Assembly (NCBI GenBank): GCA_963830385.1
Contig: CAWHMD010000006.1
Span: 62,001-126,000 of the forward strand
Origin: Bog-532 sp963830385
GTDB lineage: Bacteria; Actinomycetota; Actinomycetes; Streptosporangiales; Streptosporangiaceae
Length of the DNA: 64,000 nt
Reading direction: 5' to 3'
Shown here: in pieces, positions 17,342-25,894 of the stretch
Layout: each line of letters opens with the position of its first letter
Position numbering within the stretch: the first letter of the stretch is position 1
Translations under genes and position numbers: made by a program
Notes under the pieces: model-generated
The model's input: only the letters and a program-made list of their open reading frames with translations
Database searches by the model: none
What the model was told of the DNA's origin: nothing

Positions 17342-17986
17342 TCATCGATCGGCTTGAGCCTGCCGGATGGCCCTCTCGTCCGCAACGCGGCGTGATTCCC
17401 CCGGCCGAAGAGCGAAGCGCGCCTGCGATTGAAAAGCACGCCAGCCTTGTTCCCACTGCCCGTCACGCGGTGTAGCGAACGCGAACCTGCGGAGCAGCCC
17501 GGCCAGCGACTGCTCAACCTCACGGTCCGCGGCGGCCCGCGACCGCTCGGACTCATACGAGGCCGCGTCCACCCAGTCGGCCGGACCCCAGATACACACA
17601 TCGATACACTCCTGCGGAGCATCAACGCCGCCGCAATCCTGGCAGCGCCAGACGAGCACGGTCTCAGCAGGCGAGGGCAGCTCATCATCGCAGCCCCCTG
17701 CCGCGAGCCCGGAGCGCCGCAGCACCGAACGCGCCGACTGCTGAAGCGCCTCGTACGCGACCCGCCACTCGCCCGGGCCGGGCTCTGTGCGCGCCAGTTC
17801 CCCGACGACCGCTCCGAACCCCTTGATGCGAACACGGCGAGCCGCCGCGACCGCCGTCAGCTCGTCGTAATCGCCGCCGCTGACGAGCTCGAGCCTGCGC
17901 TCGCGGCAGGCCCCCTCGCAGCTCTCATACTGCCTCATCGCTCCGCAGCCGATGCAGCCAGGGATCGACAGGCGACGTGGCTCCAC
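17342..17986 (-). CDS. Cysteine-rich conserved hypothetical protein
   Basis: A 214-residue soluble protein. Two cysteine groups are evident: GCIGCGAMRQYESCEGAC near the N-terminus, and WRCQDCGGVDAPQECIDVC at about residues 113-131. Both look like metal (zinc or Fe-S) binding sites. Helical stretches between and after them (EWRVAYEALQQSARSVL, EQGWRAFQSQARFAL) resemble each other and suggest an internal duplication. I do not recognise the family. The repeated Cys pattern next to a cupin and near nar genes would fit a redox or metal-sensing role, but that is inference. Confidence 0.6.
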   Translation of the reverse strand: MEPRRLSIPGCIGCGAMRQYESCEGACRERRLELVSGGDYDELTAVAAARRVRIKGFGAVVGELARTEPGPGEWRVAYEALQQSARSVLRRSGLAAGGCDDELPSPAETVLVWRCQDCGGVDAPQECIDVCIWGPADWVDAASYESERSRAAADREVEQSLAGLLRRFAFATPRDGQWEQGWRAFQSQARFALRPGESRRVADERAIRQAQADR

Positions 17987-18509
17987 AGATTCAATATAGG
18001 CTCGGCGCTAGCGGCCGGCAGCTGGCCAATGCCCAGCCTGACCATATCGCCGGGTCCGGCCACCGCGGAGCTAGGCGGCCCGAGGAGGCCGTAGCCAATC
18101 TACAAGCAGCTCTTCGACGCCCAGCTCCCTGCTGGCTCCCCGGCTCTTCCAGCTCGCACCTCCCGAGTGCCGACTTCCGGAGCCGTCGAGCTGCAGAGCA
18201 CCCACGACGCGTCAGTCGGCTGCCCGGCGGGCGCTGCCCAGCCGCGCAGAACATCCCGTTCGGGGCGGCCTCAGCGCTATCCGCTACCGGCGGAGTCGTG
18301 CGGCACCGCCGCGGTTTCTCCCTTCGCGATCATGGGACGCGACCGTCCCGCTACGGGATCCAGGCGCGGGACGTGTGGTTTGTCATGGCCGGGCCGGGCG
18401 AATGTCACCGGGACTGGTGATGGCGGGCACGGGCGGGAATCCTGGTTCGCCGCGATGCTGGACCTGTGAGCCCGGGTTCATCCCGGGACGTGACTGAACG
18501 GAGTCTGCC
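17987..18509. other. Gene-free stretch with palindromes
   Basis: About 520 bases without a credible gene. It contains the inverted repeat GGGAC-n6-GTCCC at 18334-18349 and a perfect CCCGGG-n5-CCCGGG palindrome at 18471-18487, both upstream of the membrane gene and two-component system. The first resembles, but does not match, the DosR-type box, which has a four-base spacer. Confidence 0.4.
18471..18487. promoter_or_regulatory. Perfect palindrome upstream of the membrane gene and two-component locus
   Basis: CCCGGG, five bases, CCCGGG, 23 bases before the ATG at 18510. It could be an operator or a hairpin in the leader. No T run follows, so an intrinsic terminator is less likely. Confidence 0.35.
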
Positions 18510-19087
18510 ATGAAGAACTCGCAACGTGCTGGATCTCAGGAGGATCGTGCCGGTACTGCCTGGATGCGCCGCTGGTCCGGGGAGAAGCTCAGCGTGCGCC
18601 TGTCCCTGGTGGCGTTCGTTCTTGTCCTGGCCGGGGCGCTGGCGTGGGACGGGTGGTTCGCGTCCGCCAGCCAAAATGCCACGTGGACCCCGGTGCTGGT
18701 GAGCATCGCCGTCGTCGGCGCAGTTGCCTCTGGGAGGCGGCGGTCTCGGATGTCACGATCCCGTTGACGGGATCTGCCGGCCTGCGGCCGGCCTGGCAGC
18801 GGCGAGCCCTCGCGATCGCGTGGGCGGGGGTCGCGGTGGTCGCGGTCGCTGCGTCCGGCGATGGTTCCGCCTGCCCGTCCATACCGGCTGATCGCCATTT
18901 CGGTTGGCTGCGGGTGCTTGCGCTGCCGCCGTCGGCGGTCACCACCTCGGGCTGGCCGCGAGCTTCGGCGCGGCAGTCATCCCGGTGCTCGTGCTCACCG
19001 CCTGGATCGCGGCGGCCGGGTGGGCGGCACGACGCTGGTTCCGCTGGGAACCGCGGCGCTGGGGATGCGTGACACCCTGGAGGGGTG
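18510..19087 (+). pseudogene. Small membrane protein gene broken by frameshifts
   Basis: The first frame (ATG 18510) gives MKNSQRAGSQEDRAG and two hydrophobic segments ending VLVSIAVVGAVA. Similar membrane-protein sequence then continues in a second frame (EAAVSDVTIPLTGSAGLRP, ALAIAWAGVAVVAVAASGDG). It continues again in a third (SFGAAVIPVLVLTAWIAAAG and WAARRWFRWE). Together they suggest one four- to five-helix membrane protein of about 190 residues directly upstream of the histidine kinase. At least two one-base changes are needed. It may be intact in the organism if these are read errors. The family is not recognised. Confidence 0.45.
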
Positions 19088-20392
19088 ATGGCGATGTGGC
19101 GGCGATGGAACGAGCGGGGCAGTCCCGGGCGGTTCGAGTTGTGGAACAGGGCCAGCGTGTACGTGCTGCTCGCCGCCGTGCCGGTGCTCGCGGTGGTCTT
19201 GGCCGCCGGGCAGCGCCAGGTGCGGGTACCCGGCCTGGCCGTTTTCCTGCTGCTGTCCGTGGCGCAGGCAGGCGTCTGCATCGCGTTGCTGCACGCGGGC
19301 CGGGGCCGCTATCTGGCCGCGGGACCGCAGCCGGACAGGTGGCTGGTCGCCTCAGCTGCCGCGCTGACCGCGGCCGGCGTGCTCGCCGGAGCGGCGGCCT
19401 TCCCGGCCTTCACCCAGCCCCCCGGGGCCGCGTTCCCGGTGAGCATGCTGGTCGCCATGCTCTTCAGCGGCCCCCTGATTGTGGCGCTCACGCCGCTGCT
19501 CAGCCTGCGCGCGCTGACCGCCCTGGTCCTGGTGAGCGCGGCCGCGGCCAGCGGCTTGACCGCGAGCGTCGGCCGGGCCGGCGCTGGCGCCCACGGGCAG
19601 CTCTTCATCGCGGCATCCCTGAACTACGCCTTCATCGTCGGCATCGGCGTGGTCACCTGCCGCGGGTCCGCGTGGACGCTGCGGATCATGTCGGAGCTCG
19701 ACCGGTCCCGGACCGCGCACGCCCGCCTGTCGGTCGCCGAGGAGCGGCTGCGTTTTGCCCGCGACCTGCACGACGTGCTCGGCCGGAACCTGTCCCTGAT
19801 CGCCGTCCAGAGCGAGCTCGCCGCGGAGCTGGCGCGCCGGGGCGACCAGGACGCCGCCGGGCAGATGCTCCAGGTGCGCCAGGTGGCCCATGAGTCGCTG
19901 CGGGAAATGCGCGCGGTCGTCAGCGGATACCGCACCGCCGACCTCGGCACCGAGCTGGCCGGCGCGCAAGATGTCCTGCGTTCTGCGGGGATCAGCTGCC
20001 GCGTCATCGGCGACACGGCGGGCCTTCCTCCTGACGTGCAGGCCGCCCTGGGCTGGGTGGTCCGCGAGGGCACCACCAACATCATCCGCCACAGCGACGC
20101 CACCGCCTGCACGATCGAGCTGCACCTCCTGGATTCCCCGGGCGCCCCCCGCGCGGTGACGCTCCGCATGGACAACGACCGCGTGCACACGCTGGACGCC
20201 ACGTCTGGCGGTAGCGGGCTGGCCGGGCTCGGCGAGCGGCTGGCCGGCCTGGGCGGCAGCATCACGACCGGGCATCCCCGCAACGGCCACTTCCGGCTGG
20301 AGGCCAGCCTGCCCGCCTGCGGCGCCGCAGCGGTGCCGCCTGGCCCGGGCCAGCGCGGCACCGGTGTCACCGCAGAGACACCCGCGCCGTGA
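19088..20392 (+). CDS. NarL/DesK-type sensor histidine kinase
   Basis: A 434-residue kinase. Residues 1-195 hold about six transmembrane helices with very short loops, so the sensor is probably membrane-embedded. The HisKA_3 dimerisation helix carries the phospho-acceptor in FARDLHDVLGRNLSLI. The HATPase domain shows REGTTNIIRHSDA (N box) and GGSGLAGLGERLAGLGG (G box). GTG 19085 and ATG 19094 are alternative starts. GGAGG precedes them. Its stop overlaps the response-regulator start (GTGA), so the pair is translated together. The stimulus is unknown. Confidence 0.9.
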   Translation: MAMWRRWNERGSPGRFELWNRASVYVLLAAVPVLAVVLAAGQRQVRVPGLAVFLLLSVAQAGVCIALLHAGRGRYLAAGPQPDRWLVASAAALTAAGVLAGAAAFPAFTQPPGAAFPVSMLVAMLFSGPLIVALTPLLSLRALTALVLVSAAAASGLTASVGRAGAGAHGQLFIAASLNYAFIVGIGVVTCRGSAWTLRIMSELDRSRTAHARLSVAEERLRFARDLHDVLGRNLSLIAVQSELAAELARRGDQDAAGQMLQVRQVAHESLREMRAVVSGYRTADLGTELAGAQDVLRSAGISCRVIGDTAGLPPDVQAALGWVVREGTTNIIRHSDATACTIELHLLDSPGAPRAVTLRMDNDRVHTLDATSGGSGLAGLGERLAGLGGSITTGHPRNGHFRLEASLPACGAAAVPPGPGQRGTGVTAETPAP

Positions 20393-20994
20393 TCCGCGTG
20401 CTCCTGGCCGACGACGAGAACCTCATCCGCACCGCCCTGGCCTCCCTGCTGGCGATCCAGGAAGACCTGGAGGTCGTGGCCCAGGCCGCCTCCGGCGATG
20501 AGGCCCTCGCGATGGCCCGCCGGCACCGCCCGGACGTGGCCGTGCTGGATCTGCAGATGCCCGGCCTGGACGGGATCGCTGTCGCCGGGAAGCTGGTCAC
20601 CGAGTTGCCCGCCTGCGGCAGCCTCATCCTCACCAGCTACGGACGGCCCGGGCATCTCAAACGGGCCCTCGCCGCCGGCGTCCGCGGGTTCCTGCCCAAG
20701 ACCGTCTCGGCCCAGGTCCTGGCCGACGTGGTACGCACCGTCCACCGTGGCGGCCGCTACGTCGACCCCGAACTCGCCGCCGACGCCATCAGCGCCGGCG
20801 ACAGCCCGCTCACCCCCCGCGAAGCCGACGTCCTGGAACTCGCGGCAGGCGGCGCCCCCGTCGATGAAATCGCCAAACGCGCGGCCCTGACCCCCGGCAC
20901 CGTCCGCAACTACCTCTCCTCGGCAGCCGCCAAGCTCGGCGCCGCCAACCGCCACGAAGCGGTCCAGCTCGCCCGCTCCCGCGGCTGGATCTGA
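20389..20994 (+). CDS. NarL/FixJ-family response regulator
   Basis: A 201-residue DNA-binding regulator starting at GTG 20389 inside the kinase stop. The receiver domain (1-120) has acidic ADDEN, the phospho-acceptor aspartate in VAVLDLQMPGLDG, the switch S/T in LILTSYG, and the lysine in FLPKTVS. The C-terminal LuxR-type helix-turn-helix reads LTPREADVLELAAGGAPVDE, and VRNYLSSAAAKLGAANRHEA is the recognition helix region. It is the cognate partner of the kinase. Control of the neighbouring membrane gene is plausible but unshown. Confidence 0.93.
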   Translation: MIRVLLADDENLIRTALASLLAIQEDLEVVAQAASGDEALAMARRHRPDVAVLDLQMPGLDGIAVAGKLVTELPACGSLILTSYGRPGHLKRALAAGVRGFLPKTVSAQVLADVVRTVHRGGRYVDPELAADAISAGDSPLTPREADVLELAAGGAPVDEIAKRAALTPGTVRNYLSSAAAKLGAANRHEAVQLARSRGWI

Positions 20995-21106
20995 CAGCCC
21001 ACCCGACCGCATCCCCCGCACATACCGGTTTGCCGTCTCTGTTGTCGGGGACGGCCAGAGCCGGAGCGAACAGACCACACGCCCATCGTCTATCGCGACT
21101 AGCGCG

Positions 21107-21550
21107 TCAGCCGATGCGCTCGGCCAGGGACACGATGATCCCTTCCGGCCCGCGCACGTAGGCCATGCGCCAGACGTGCTCGTACTGGCCGATGCCGCCG
21201 ACCAGCCCGTAGCCGTCCATGGCGAGCCGGTCGACGGCGGCCTGGAGGTCGTCAACCTCGAAAGCGACGTTGCGCAGCCCCAGCTCGTTGGCCATCGCGG
21301 CCGACGACCCGGGCTGGTGGTCGGGCCGGACGAAACTGGAAAGTTCCAGCCGGGTGCCTCCGTCGGGCGGCCGCAGCATGACAATCTCGGTGCGGGCGTC
21401 AGGGATGCCGATGACAGTGTCCAGGAACTCGCCCTCGATGAACGCCCGCGTGCCCTCGACCTCGAGACCAAGCCCGACGAAGAACGTCGTCACCGTGTCG
21501 AGGTCCGCGACCGTGATGCCTACATGGTCGAAGCGTCGTGCAAATGACAT
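21107..21550 (-). CDS. VOC (glyoxalase/bleomycin-resistance) family protein
   Basis: A 147-residue protein of two beta-alpha-beta-beta-beta modules, starting MSFARRFDHVGITVADLDTV at 21550 after a GGGATGG-like ribosome binding site. Potential metal ligands are H9 (FDHVGI), E66 (RLELSSF) and a late acidic residue in GPEGIIVSLAE. YVRGPEGIIVSLAERIG is the usual VOC ending. Substrates range from glyoxal adducts to antibiotics and cannot be told here. It is the last gene of a minus-strand group with the methyltransferase and PPOX genes. The 74-base gap to the methyltransferase makes co-transcription possible. Confidence 0.82.
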   Translation of the reverse strand: MSFARRFDHVGITVADLDTVTTFFVGLGLEVEGTRAFIEGEFLDTVIGIPDARTEIVMLRPPDGGTRLELSSFVRPDHQPGSSAAMANELGLRNVAFEVDDLQAAVDRLAMDGYGLVGGIGQYEHVWRMAYVRGPEGIIVSLAERIG

Positions 21551-21624
21551 GGTCCATCCCTTTACTTGCGGTGTCGACTCACCTTCAGGACTGGCGGTGA
21601 ACGCCAGCCTTGCCGGGACATCGA

Positions 21625-22449
21625 CTACGGATCTCGCCGAAACGCCGAACCTCGACCGGCCGACCGACGGCCGGCTGTGAGCAGCGTTGGGCGTGCGTGT
21701 CTGTGCTCCGGTCGCCTTGAGTCGGCGTCGAATTGTCCGGTCGTGGGACGGCGGAAGTGGGCGACCCACCGCTGCTCATTCAGCCCGGTGGGGAGGGGGA
21801 GCGCGTCGATCGCGACCGTGTCCAGCCCGTCGGCTGCGAAGGACTGGATTTCGTCGCGTCGCAGTGGCCAGGGCGGCAGCTGCCGGGTTGTGCCGCTGAC
21901 GGCAGCAGTCTCCTCGATCGCGAGGAGGGTGCCGCCCGCAGCGACGAGGCGGCCAACGTTGACGATGGCGTCGTGGCGGGACGGGGTGGGTAGGGCCTGC
22001 ACCGTGATGACCTCGACCACTAGCTCGAACCCCCGCCACCACGGCGGTGGAGGGTCGAGCAGGTTGGCCGTCGTGTAGTGGACCTGCGAGTGGAGATGCC
22101 GGCGGCGGGCGAGGCGGATGGCGGCGGGCGAGATGTCGAACGCCGTCGTCGTGAACCCGAGCGAGGAGAGGTACTCGGCGTCGGCGCCCAGCCCACAGCC
22201 GACGACGACCGCTCTTTGCCCGCGACCGCGAAGGTCGCGTGCACGTGCCCAGTCGAGGAGCAGCGGGTGAGCCTCGGTCCTAGACCACGGAATCGCGACC
22301 CGGCCCCGCTCGCCTGCCGCGTAGAGCTGATCGAACCAGCCAGTCGAGTCCCCAACCGCCAGCGCCGCCGCTGCCAGCTGCGCCTCCAGGTCGTCTGTCG
22401 ACATCGCAAGCCCCTGGCACGGACCTTGCTTTTGGTTTGACCTGGTCAT
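21625..22449 (-). CDS. SAM-dependent methyltransferase
   Basis: A 274-residue class I methyltransferase. Motif I is AVVVGCGLGADAEYLSSLGF, followed by FDISPAAIRLARRRH (motif II acidic residue) and LLDPPPPWWRGFELVVEV. It resembles the thiopurine-methyltransferase-like group that uses small molecules. The start is set at ATG 22449 because it overlaps the corrected stop of the PPOX gene (TGATG); an internal ATG at 22404 with AGGGG upstream is the alternative. The C-terminal 40 residues are arginine-rich and may be read-through past the domain. Confidence 0.8.
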   Translation of the reverse strand: MTRSNQKQGPCQGLAMSTDDLEAQLAAAALAVGDSTGWFDQLYAAGERGRVAIPWSRTEAHPLLLDWARARDLRGRGQRAVVVGCGLGADAEYLSSLGFTTTAFDISPAAIRLARRRHLHSQVHYTTANLLDPPPPWWRGFELVVEVITVQALPTPSRHDAIVNVGRLVAAGGTLLAIEETAAVSGTTRQLPPWPLRRDEIQSFAADGLDTVAIDALPLPTGLNEQRWVAHFRRPTTGQFDADSRRPEHRHARPTLLTAGRRSAGRGSAFRRDP

Positions 22450-22837
22450 CAGTACGCCGTCGTCGTCACGTGCTCGGGCGCAACCAGGAACACAATCCGC
22501 TGCTCGCCACGCGGGTAGGGACCGCCGGTATAGACGGCTGAGACTCGGTCGATGATCTCCCAACCGTCCTCACCTCAACCCGGTCGACGACGCGGCCACG
22601 AATCATCGCCATGCGGAAGGGCTGCTCTCGGTCGGTGATCGAGATCGCCACCCGCGGATCACCCGCGATGTTGCGCGCCTTGCGCGAGCCCGGCCCGGTG
22701 AAAAAGACCACCCGCTCATCTTCGACACCGATCCACACCGGCACCGAATGCGGCGCACCGTCGGGCAGGACGGTCGCGACATGCGCCTGGTTTGCTGCCT
22801 GGCAAAGCTCTCGTACTGGCCCCCGCAGCATGACCAT
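22449..22837 (-). CDS. PPOX/F420-type pyridoxamine oxidase-like protein, one-base frameshift
   Basis: A split-barrel flavin- or F420-binding protein. The N-terminal frame reads VRELCQAANQAHVATVLPDG and then HSVPVWIGVEDERVVFFTGP, typical of the family. Near 22573 the frame breaks after MIRGRVVDRVE. The continuation EDGWEIIDRVSAVYTGGPYP and a final LVAPEHVTTTAY lies in the next frame. Restoring one G in a G run gives a normal protein of about 130 residues whose stop overlaps the methyltransferase start. This overlap argues that the corrected reading is the real gene. It diverges from the TetR gene and is its probable target. Confidence 0.72.
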
Positions 22838-22859
22838 CCGACGCTCCCTTCATGAGACG

Positions 22860-22872
22860 AGACGACTCGTCT
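22860..22872. promoter_or_regulatory. Operator-like palindrome, proximal to the PPOX gene
   Basis: AGACGA-C-TCGTCT, a perfect 13-base palindrome 23 bases upstream of the PPOX start. The same hexamer pair recurs at 22903-22922. Paired sites in the divergent region fit autoregulation by the TetR-family protein. Confidence 0.6.
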
Positions 22873-22902
22873 TGAGTGTAGACGCAAGTGAGTTCCACCC
22901 AC

Positions 22903-22922
22903 AAGACGAACCGTCTCGTCTT
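22903..22922. promoter_or_regulatory. Operator-like palindrome, proximal to the TetR gene
   Basis: AAGACGA, six bases, TCGTCTT. The arms repeat those of the site at 22860-22872, about 45 bases away. The site ends 17 bases before the TetR start codon, where a bound repressor would block transcription or its start. Confidence 0.6.
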
Positions 22923-22939
22923 TTGCTACCCTCGGGTAC

Positions 22940-23587
22940 ATGCCCACGTCAACCACGAAGCCGCTCGCCTCACGGCGCAGCGAGAGGTCGCGCGTGGCCA
23001 TCCTCGACGCCGCGCTCTCGCTGTGCCGGGAAAGGGGGTACGCCAAAGTCAGCGTGGAGGCCATCGCGGCCCGCGCCGGCGTCGGCAAGCAGACCATCTA
23101 CCGGTGGTGGCCGTCGAAGGCGTCCGTCGTGCTCGAAGCCCTCGAAGGCGTCGCCGCCCGAGTGCCTACCACCGACACCGGCGACGTGCTGGCCGACATG
23201 CGCGCCCGCCTCGCCCAAGTCGTCGAGCTCTATGCCGACGAGCGCTTCGGACCCCACCTCGGCGCGCTGATCGGCGAAGCCCAGCACGACCCAGCTCTGC
23301 GCGCCGACCTCCTCGAGCGATACCTCCGGCCACGGCGAGCAGACGCCCTCCAGCGCCTCCAGCTCGCTCGTGAAGAGGGTCAGCTGCCCAACACCCTGAA
23401 CCTCGACGACCTCGCGGACGTGATCTTCGGAGCCGTCTACCATCGGCTACTCCTCCGAAACGGGCCACTCGACAAGGCCTACGCTCACTTCGTCGTCAAC
23501 ATCGTTCTCGCCAGCTGTGTGACAAGACCACGGCGCCCACGGACTCCGACGACATCGCGAACGGGCCGGCCAGCGGCGACGCAGTGA
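22940..23587 (+). CDS. TetR-family transcriptional regulator
   Basis: A 215-residue repressor-type regulator. The N-terminal helix-turn-helix is SRVAILDAALSLCRERGYAK, then VSVEAIAARAGVGKQTIYRW and WPSK, a textbook TetR domain (residues 13-60). The C-terminal part (ERYLRPRRADALQRLQLARE, DLADVIFGAVYHRLLL) fits the TetR_C_11/16 type ligand domain. It is divergent from the PPOX-methyltransferase-VOC group, with two matching palindromes between, so it likely represses both directions until a small ligand binds. Its stop overlaps the start of the next, broken membrane gene (GTGATG). Confidence 0.92.
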   Translation: MPTSTTKPLASRRSERSRVAILDAALSLCRERGYAKVSVEAIAARAGVGKQTIYRWWPSKASVVLEALEGVAARVPTTDTGDVLADMRARLAQVVELYADERFGPHLGALIGEAQHDPALRADLLERYLRPRRADALQRLQLAREEGQLPNTLNLDDLADVIFGAVYHRLLLRNGPLDKAYAHFVVNIVLASCVTRPRRPRTPTTSRTGRPAATQ

Positions 23588-24110
23588 TGCGGTCCGCAAC
23601 GGGCACGCGACGAATGCATTCGGCCGCCGCCGCGTATGCCGCGGCGTCCGTCGGCGTGCGGTACGCGGGAATCAGCGCGTACTGGGCTGCCGGCGGCACC
23701 GCGCTGCTGACCGCGGTCGGAAACGCCGTCGAGCCTCACGCCCGCCCCGGCGCGCGCTGGTGGCGGCCGCATGACTCACCGTCGCAGTCAAAACTGGCCG
23801 TGCGCGCACTCGGTGTACTCGCCATCGTGCGGTCAGGCAGCTCACAGCGGCCGCGACGTCTGCTGCGTGTCCTTAGGTGGCCGCGATCGTCCCTATGCTC
23901 TACGGCACTGTGCTGACCGCGGTCGGCGTGGCCGTCGAATCCGGCCTGGTCCGCCACGGCGCACGCCGACCTGACCGCGCTGCGCTGGCACGCCCTCCTG
24001 TCGGATCCCTGGTTCCTGCTCTCGGGACTGCTCCTGATGACCGGGCTGGTCCTCTCCCACCCGCCCACCGCTCCAACCACCGCCATTCCCCCAACCGCTC
24101 ACCTCGGCCA
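23587..24110 (+). pseudogene. DUF3995-like membrane protein broken by frameshifts
   Basis: Membrane-protein pieces appear in succession: VGVRYAGISAYWAAGGTALL from the ATG at 23587, VAAIVPMLYGTVLTAVGVAV near 23880, and ALRWHALLSDPWFLLSGLLL near 23975-24040. Their order and the YWAAGGTA and LRWH..L.DPWFL motifs match DUF3995-type four-helix proteins. At least two frame changes and one in-frame stop interrupt it. The start overlaps the TetR stop, suggesting coupled expression and a link to the regulator. The exact 3' end is uncertain. Confidence 0.5.
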
Positions 24111-24762
24111 TGACGGGCCCAAGTCACACACCCCACCGCTCCCGTGGCGGGCGAGGTCGGTGATCCCCGTGAGGTCAATGCGCCAGCTGAGCAGGACCTC
24201 CCGTGCGCAGGCTGCCGAGGCTCGACATGCCAGGACCACGCTGCCGACGTCCCGATTGCCGAACCACAAGCGGGAACACCTCAGGTCGGAGGGGACGCCC
24301 GCGAGAGGCCGTCCCGTAAGACCTGCCCGGTGAAGGTTCCCGCATGGGTGCCCTATACGGGGCACCCGACAGACGTCGGGGGGCTCCTTCTGCAGCGCCA
24401 GGCGGAAGGGGTCCCCTGCAGCACCTGTCTCTACCGATGGCTCAAGACGGGCAGCAGTCAGACCTGACTGAGCCCCGTCCGCAGTCGACGCCTGTCGACG
24501 CCCAAGCCAGGGGCAGGCGTACAGAACAGCCTGGATCTGCGCGGCTCACCTGGTGACCGCCGAGACAGCCCTGGCCGCTCGGAACGGCGGGACTGCGCGC
24601 GGTTATCAGAGCGACCTCTGCATTGTCGGCGCTCGGGCAACCCTCGGTCGGTTCCATATGCGATCACCAGCCTGCATATTTATGCACTAAGCCCGGCACT
24701 GACAACGCTCGCATCTGCCGCCGACAGAGCAGGCACGGCTGGCGCGCCTTCCTTTATGGTTG
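24111..24762. other. Gene-free stretch with two strong hairpins
   Basis: About 650 bases without a believable gene on either strand. Two adjacent GC hairpins (24346-24380) stand out. AT content rises just before 24763. Confidence 0.4.
24346..24380. other. Two adjacent GC-rich hairpins
   Basis: GGGTGCCC (24346-24353), six-base loop, GGGCACCC (24360-24367), then an overlapping CCCGAC-n4-GTCGGG (24365-24380). The stems share bases, so they could be alternative structures, as in attenuators, or a GC-only terminator of the actinobacterial type. Confidence 0.45.
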
Positions 24763-25119
24763 GTGAGCATGCGTGGTGACGAGGAGCGCGTGGTCACAGC
24801 GTTTGCGGCCTGGCTCCAGCGGAACGGCTGGACGGTGAGCCGCGAGGTGGACTTTGTGGACGTCTACGCCGAGCGTGATGCGGAACGCCTCTACGCCGAG
24901 GCCAAAGGCCGGACCAAGGCCATCGGCTTGGATGTAGACACGCTGTACGGGCAGCTCCTCCGGCGCATGAAAGACCCTGCAGCTGAAGCTCGGTACGCAG
25001 TCGTGGTCCCGACAGCAGCGGTAGCCGCTGCCCTACGAGTGCCCGCATGGGTACGAGAGCGACTCGCCGTTGACGTCTACGAGGTAGACGATCACGGCAG
25101 GGTACATCCCCATGTCTGA
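24763..25119 (+). CDS. Small restriction-endonuclease-fold-like protein
   Basis: A protein of about 118 residues; starts at TTG 24760, GTG 24763 or ATG 24769 are all possible and no clear ribosome binding site decides. The order DEERVVTAFAAWLQRNGWTV, VDFVDVYAERDAERLYAEAK and AEARYAVVVPTAAVAAALRV matches a PD-(D/E)xK nuclease core, with the acidic residues before YAEAKG providing D...ExK. Such stand-alone folds occur in Mrr-like or VRR-like nucleases and in inactive relatives. Metal binding and activity are untested, and the context is uninformative. Confidence 0.6.
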   Translation: MSMRGDEERVVTAFAAWLQRNGWTVSREVDFVDVYAERDAERLYAEAKGRTKAIGLDVDTLYGQLLRRMKDPAAEARYAVVVPTAAVAAALRVPAWVRERLAVDVYEVDDHGRVHPHV

Positions 25120-25226
25120 GCGCTATCAGGGTTCCCGAAGACGCTCGGTCATGCCGCTGCGGGCGCGGCTGATTGAGGTGGCTCTACTCCAAGCTCGGAG
25201 CATGCCCCGCCGGGACAGCCGGCGGC

Positions 25227-25622
25227 TCAGCTCGTAAGCTGTTCGATGAGCAGGCTCATCGGGAAGTAGATGCGCAGTGCGCTGATCTGATCCCCTTGCA
25301 GGTCGTAGACGACCGAGTAGGGGACCTGGACTGCCCGGCCTGTGGGCTGGATTCCGGCGAACTCGGCGGTGTGGTTGCCGACGAAGTCTGCCTCGATTGC
25401 TGCCTTGCCTTCATCGGCCAGCAGGTTTTTCAGCTCCATCCGCGCGTCGAACGCGCCCTCATGCACGTACCGGATCAGCTGCCCGGCGGCCTCGCGGCCG
25501 TCGGCCCGCTGGTCGGTCCCCTCGAACGTGGCGACGACGTCCTCGGTGAAGTAGCTCGGGAAGTCGGCACGCTTGACGAGCGCGTCGAGGTACTCCTGCA
25601 TCACCTGTCGCTCTGTACCCAT
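25227..25622 (-). CDS. SnoaL/NTF2-like protein
   Basis: A 131-residue cone-shaped alpha+beta (NTF2-like) protein, starting MGTERQVMQEYLDALVKR at 25622. DFPSYFTEDVVATFEGTDQR, EAAGQLIRYVHEGAFDARME and AFELVGNHTAEF-like elements (here EADFVGNHTAEFAGIQPTGR) fit the SnoaL-like ester-cyclase or limonene-epoxide-type group. Catalytic residues differ widely in this family, so function cannot be read off. Single gene. Confidence 0.78.
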   Translation of the reverse strand: MGTERQVMQEYLDALVKRADFPSYFTEDVVATFEGTDQRADGREAAGQLIRYVHEGAFDARMELKNLLADEGKAAIEADFVGNHTAEFAGIQPTGRAVQVPYSVVYDLQGDQISALRIYFPMSLLIEQLTS

Positions 25623-25894
25623 GGCGTTTCCTTCTCTTGGCAGGTGATCGGGCGAAGGGCCGATGCAGAAGCTTTCGCTCGGTTCCCAGATGACACCGGA
25701 ACATCGGCCTCAGCCCCAGGAACGGCACCAGTGCCCGCCTTCGGCTCCATTATGAGGTGACGATGGCATCCAATCCAGGGACAGCCGTAAATGTTCCAGC
25801 GAGCGCCTCTTCCTGCTCTCGGCTCAGGCTTGTCAGCCGCTGGCGACGAGCGTCGCTCTACGTGATCAGGCATTATGCCGAGCCCAAGAACGCG

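Noticed and set aside
18334..18349. A DosR-type box upstream of the two-component locus
   Set aside because: The arms GGGAC and GTCCC fit, but the spacer is six bases instead of four and the flanking consensus is absent.
24111..24762. A CRISPR array or tandem repeat
   Set aside because: Only two local hairpins occur. There are no regularly spaced repeats here or elsewhere in the window.
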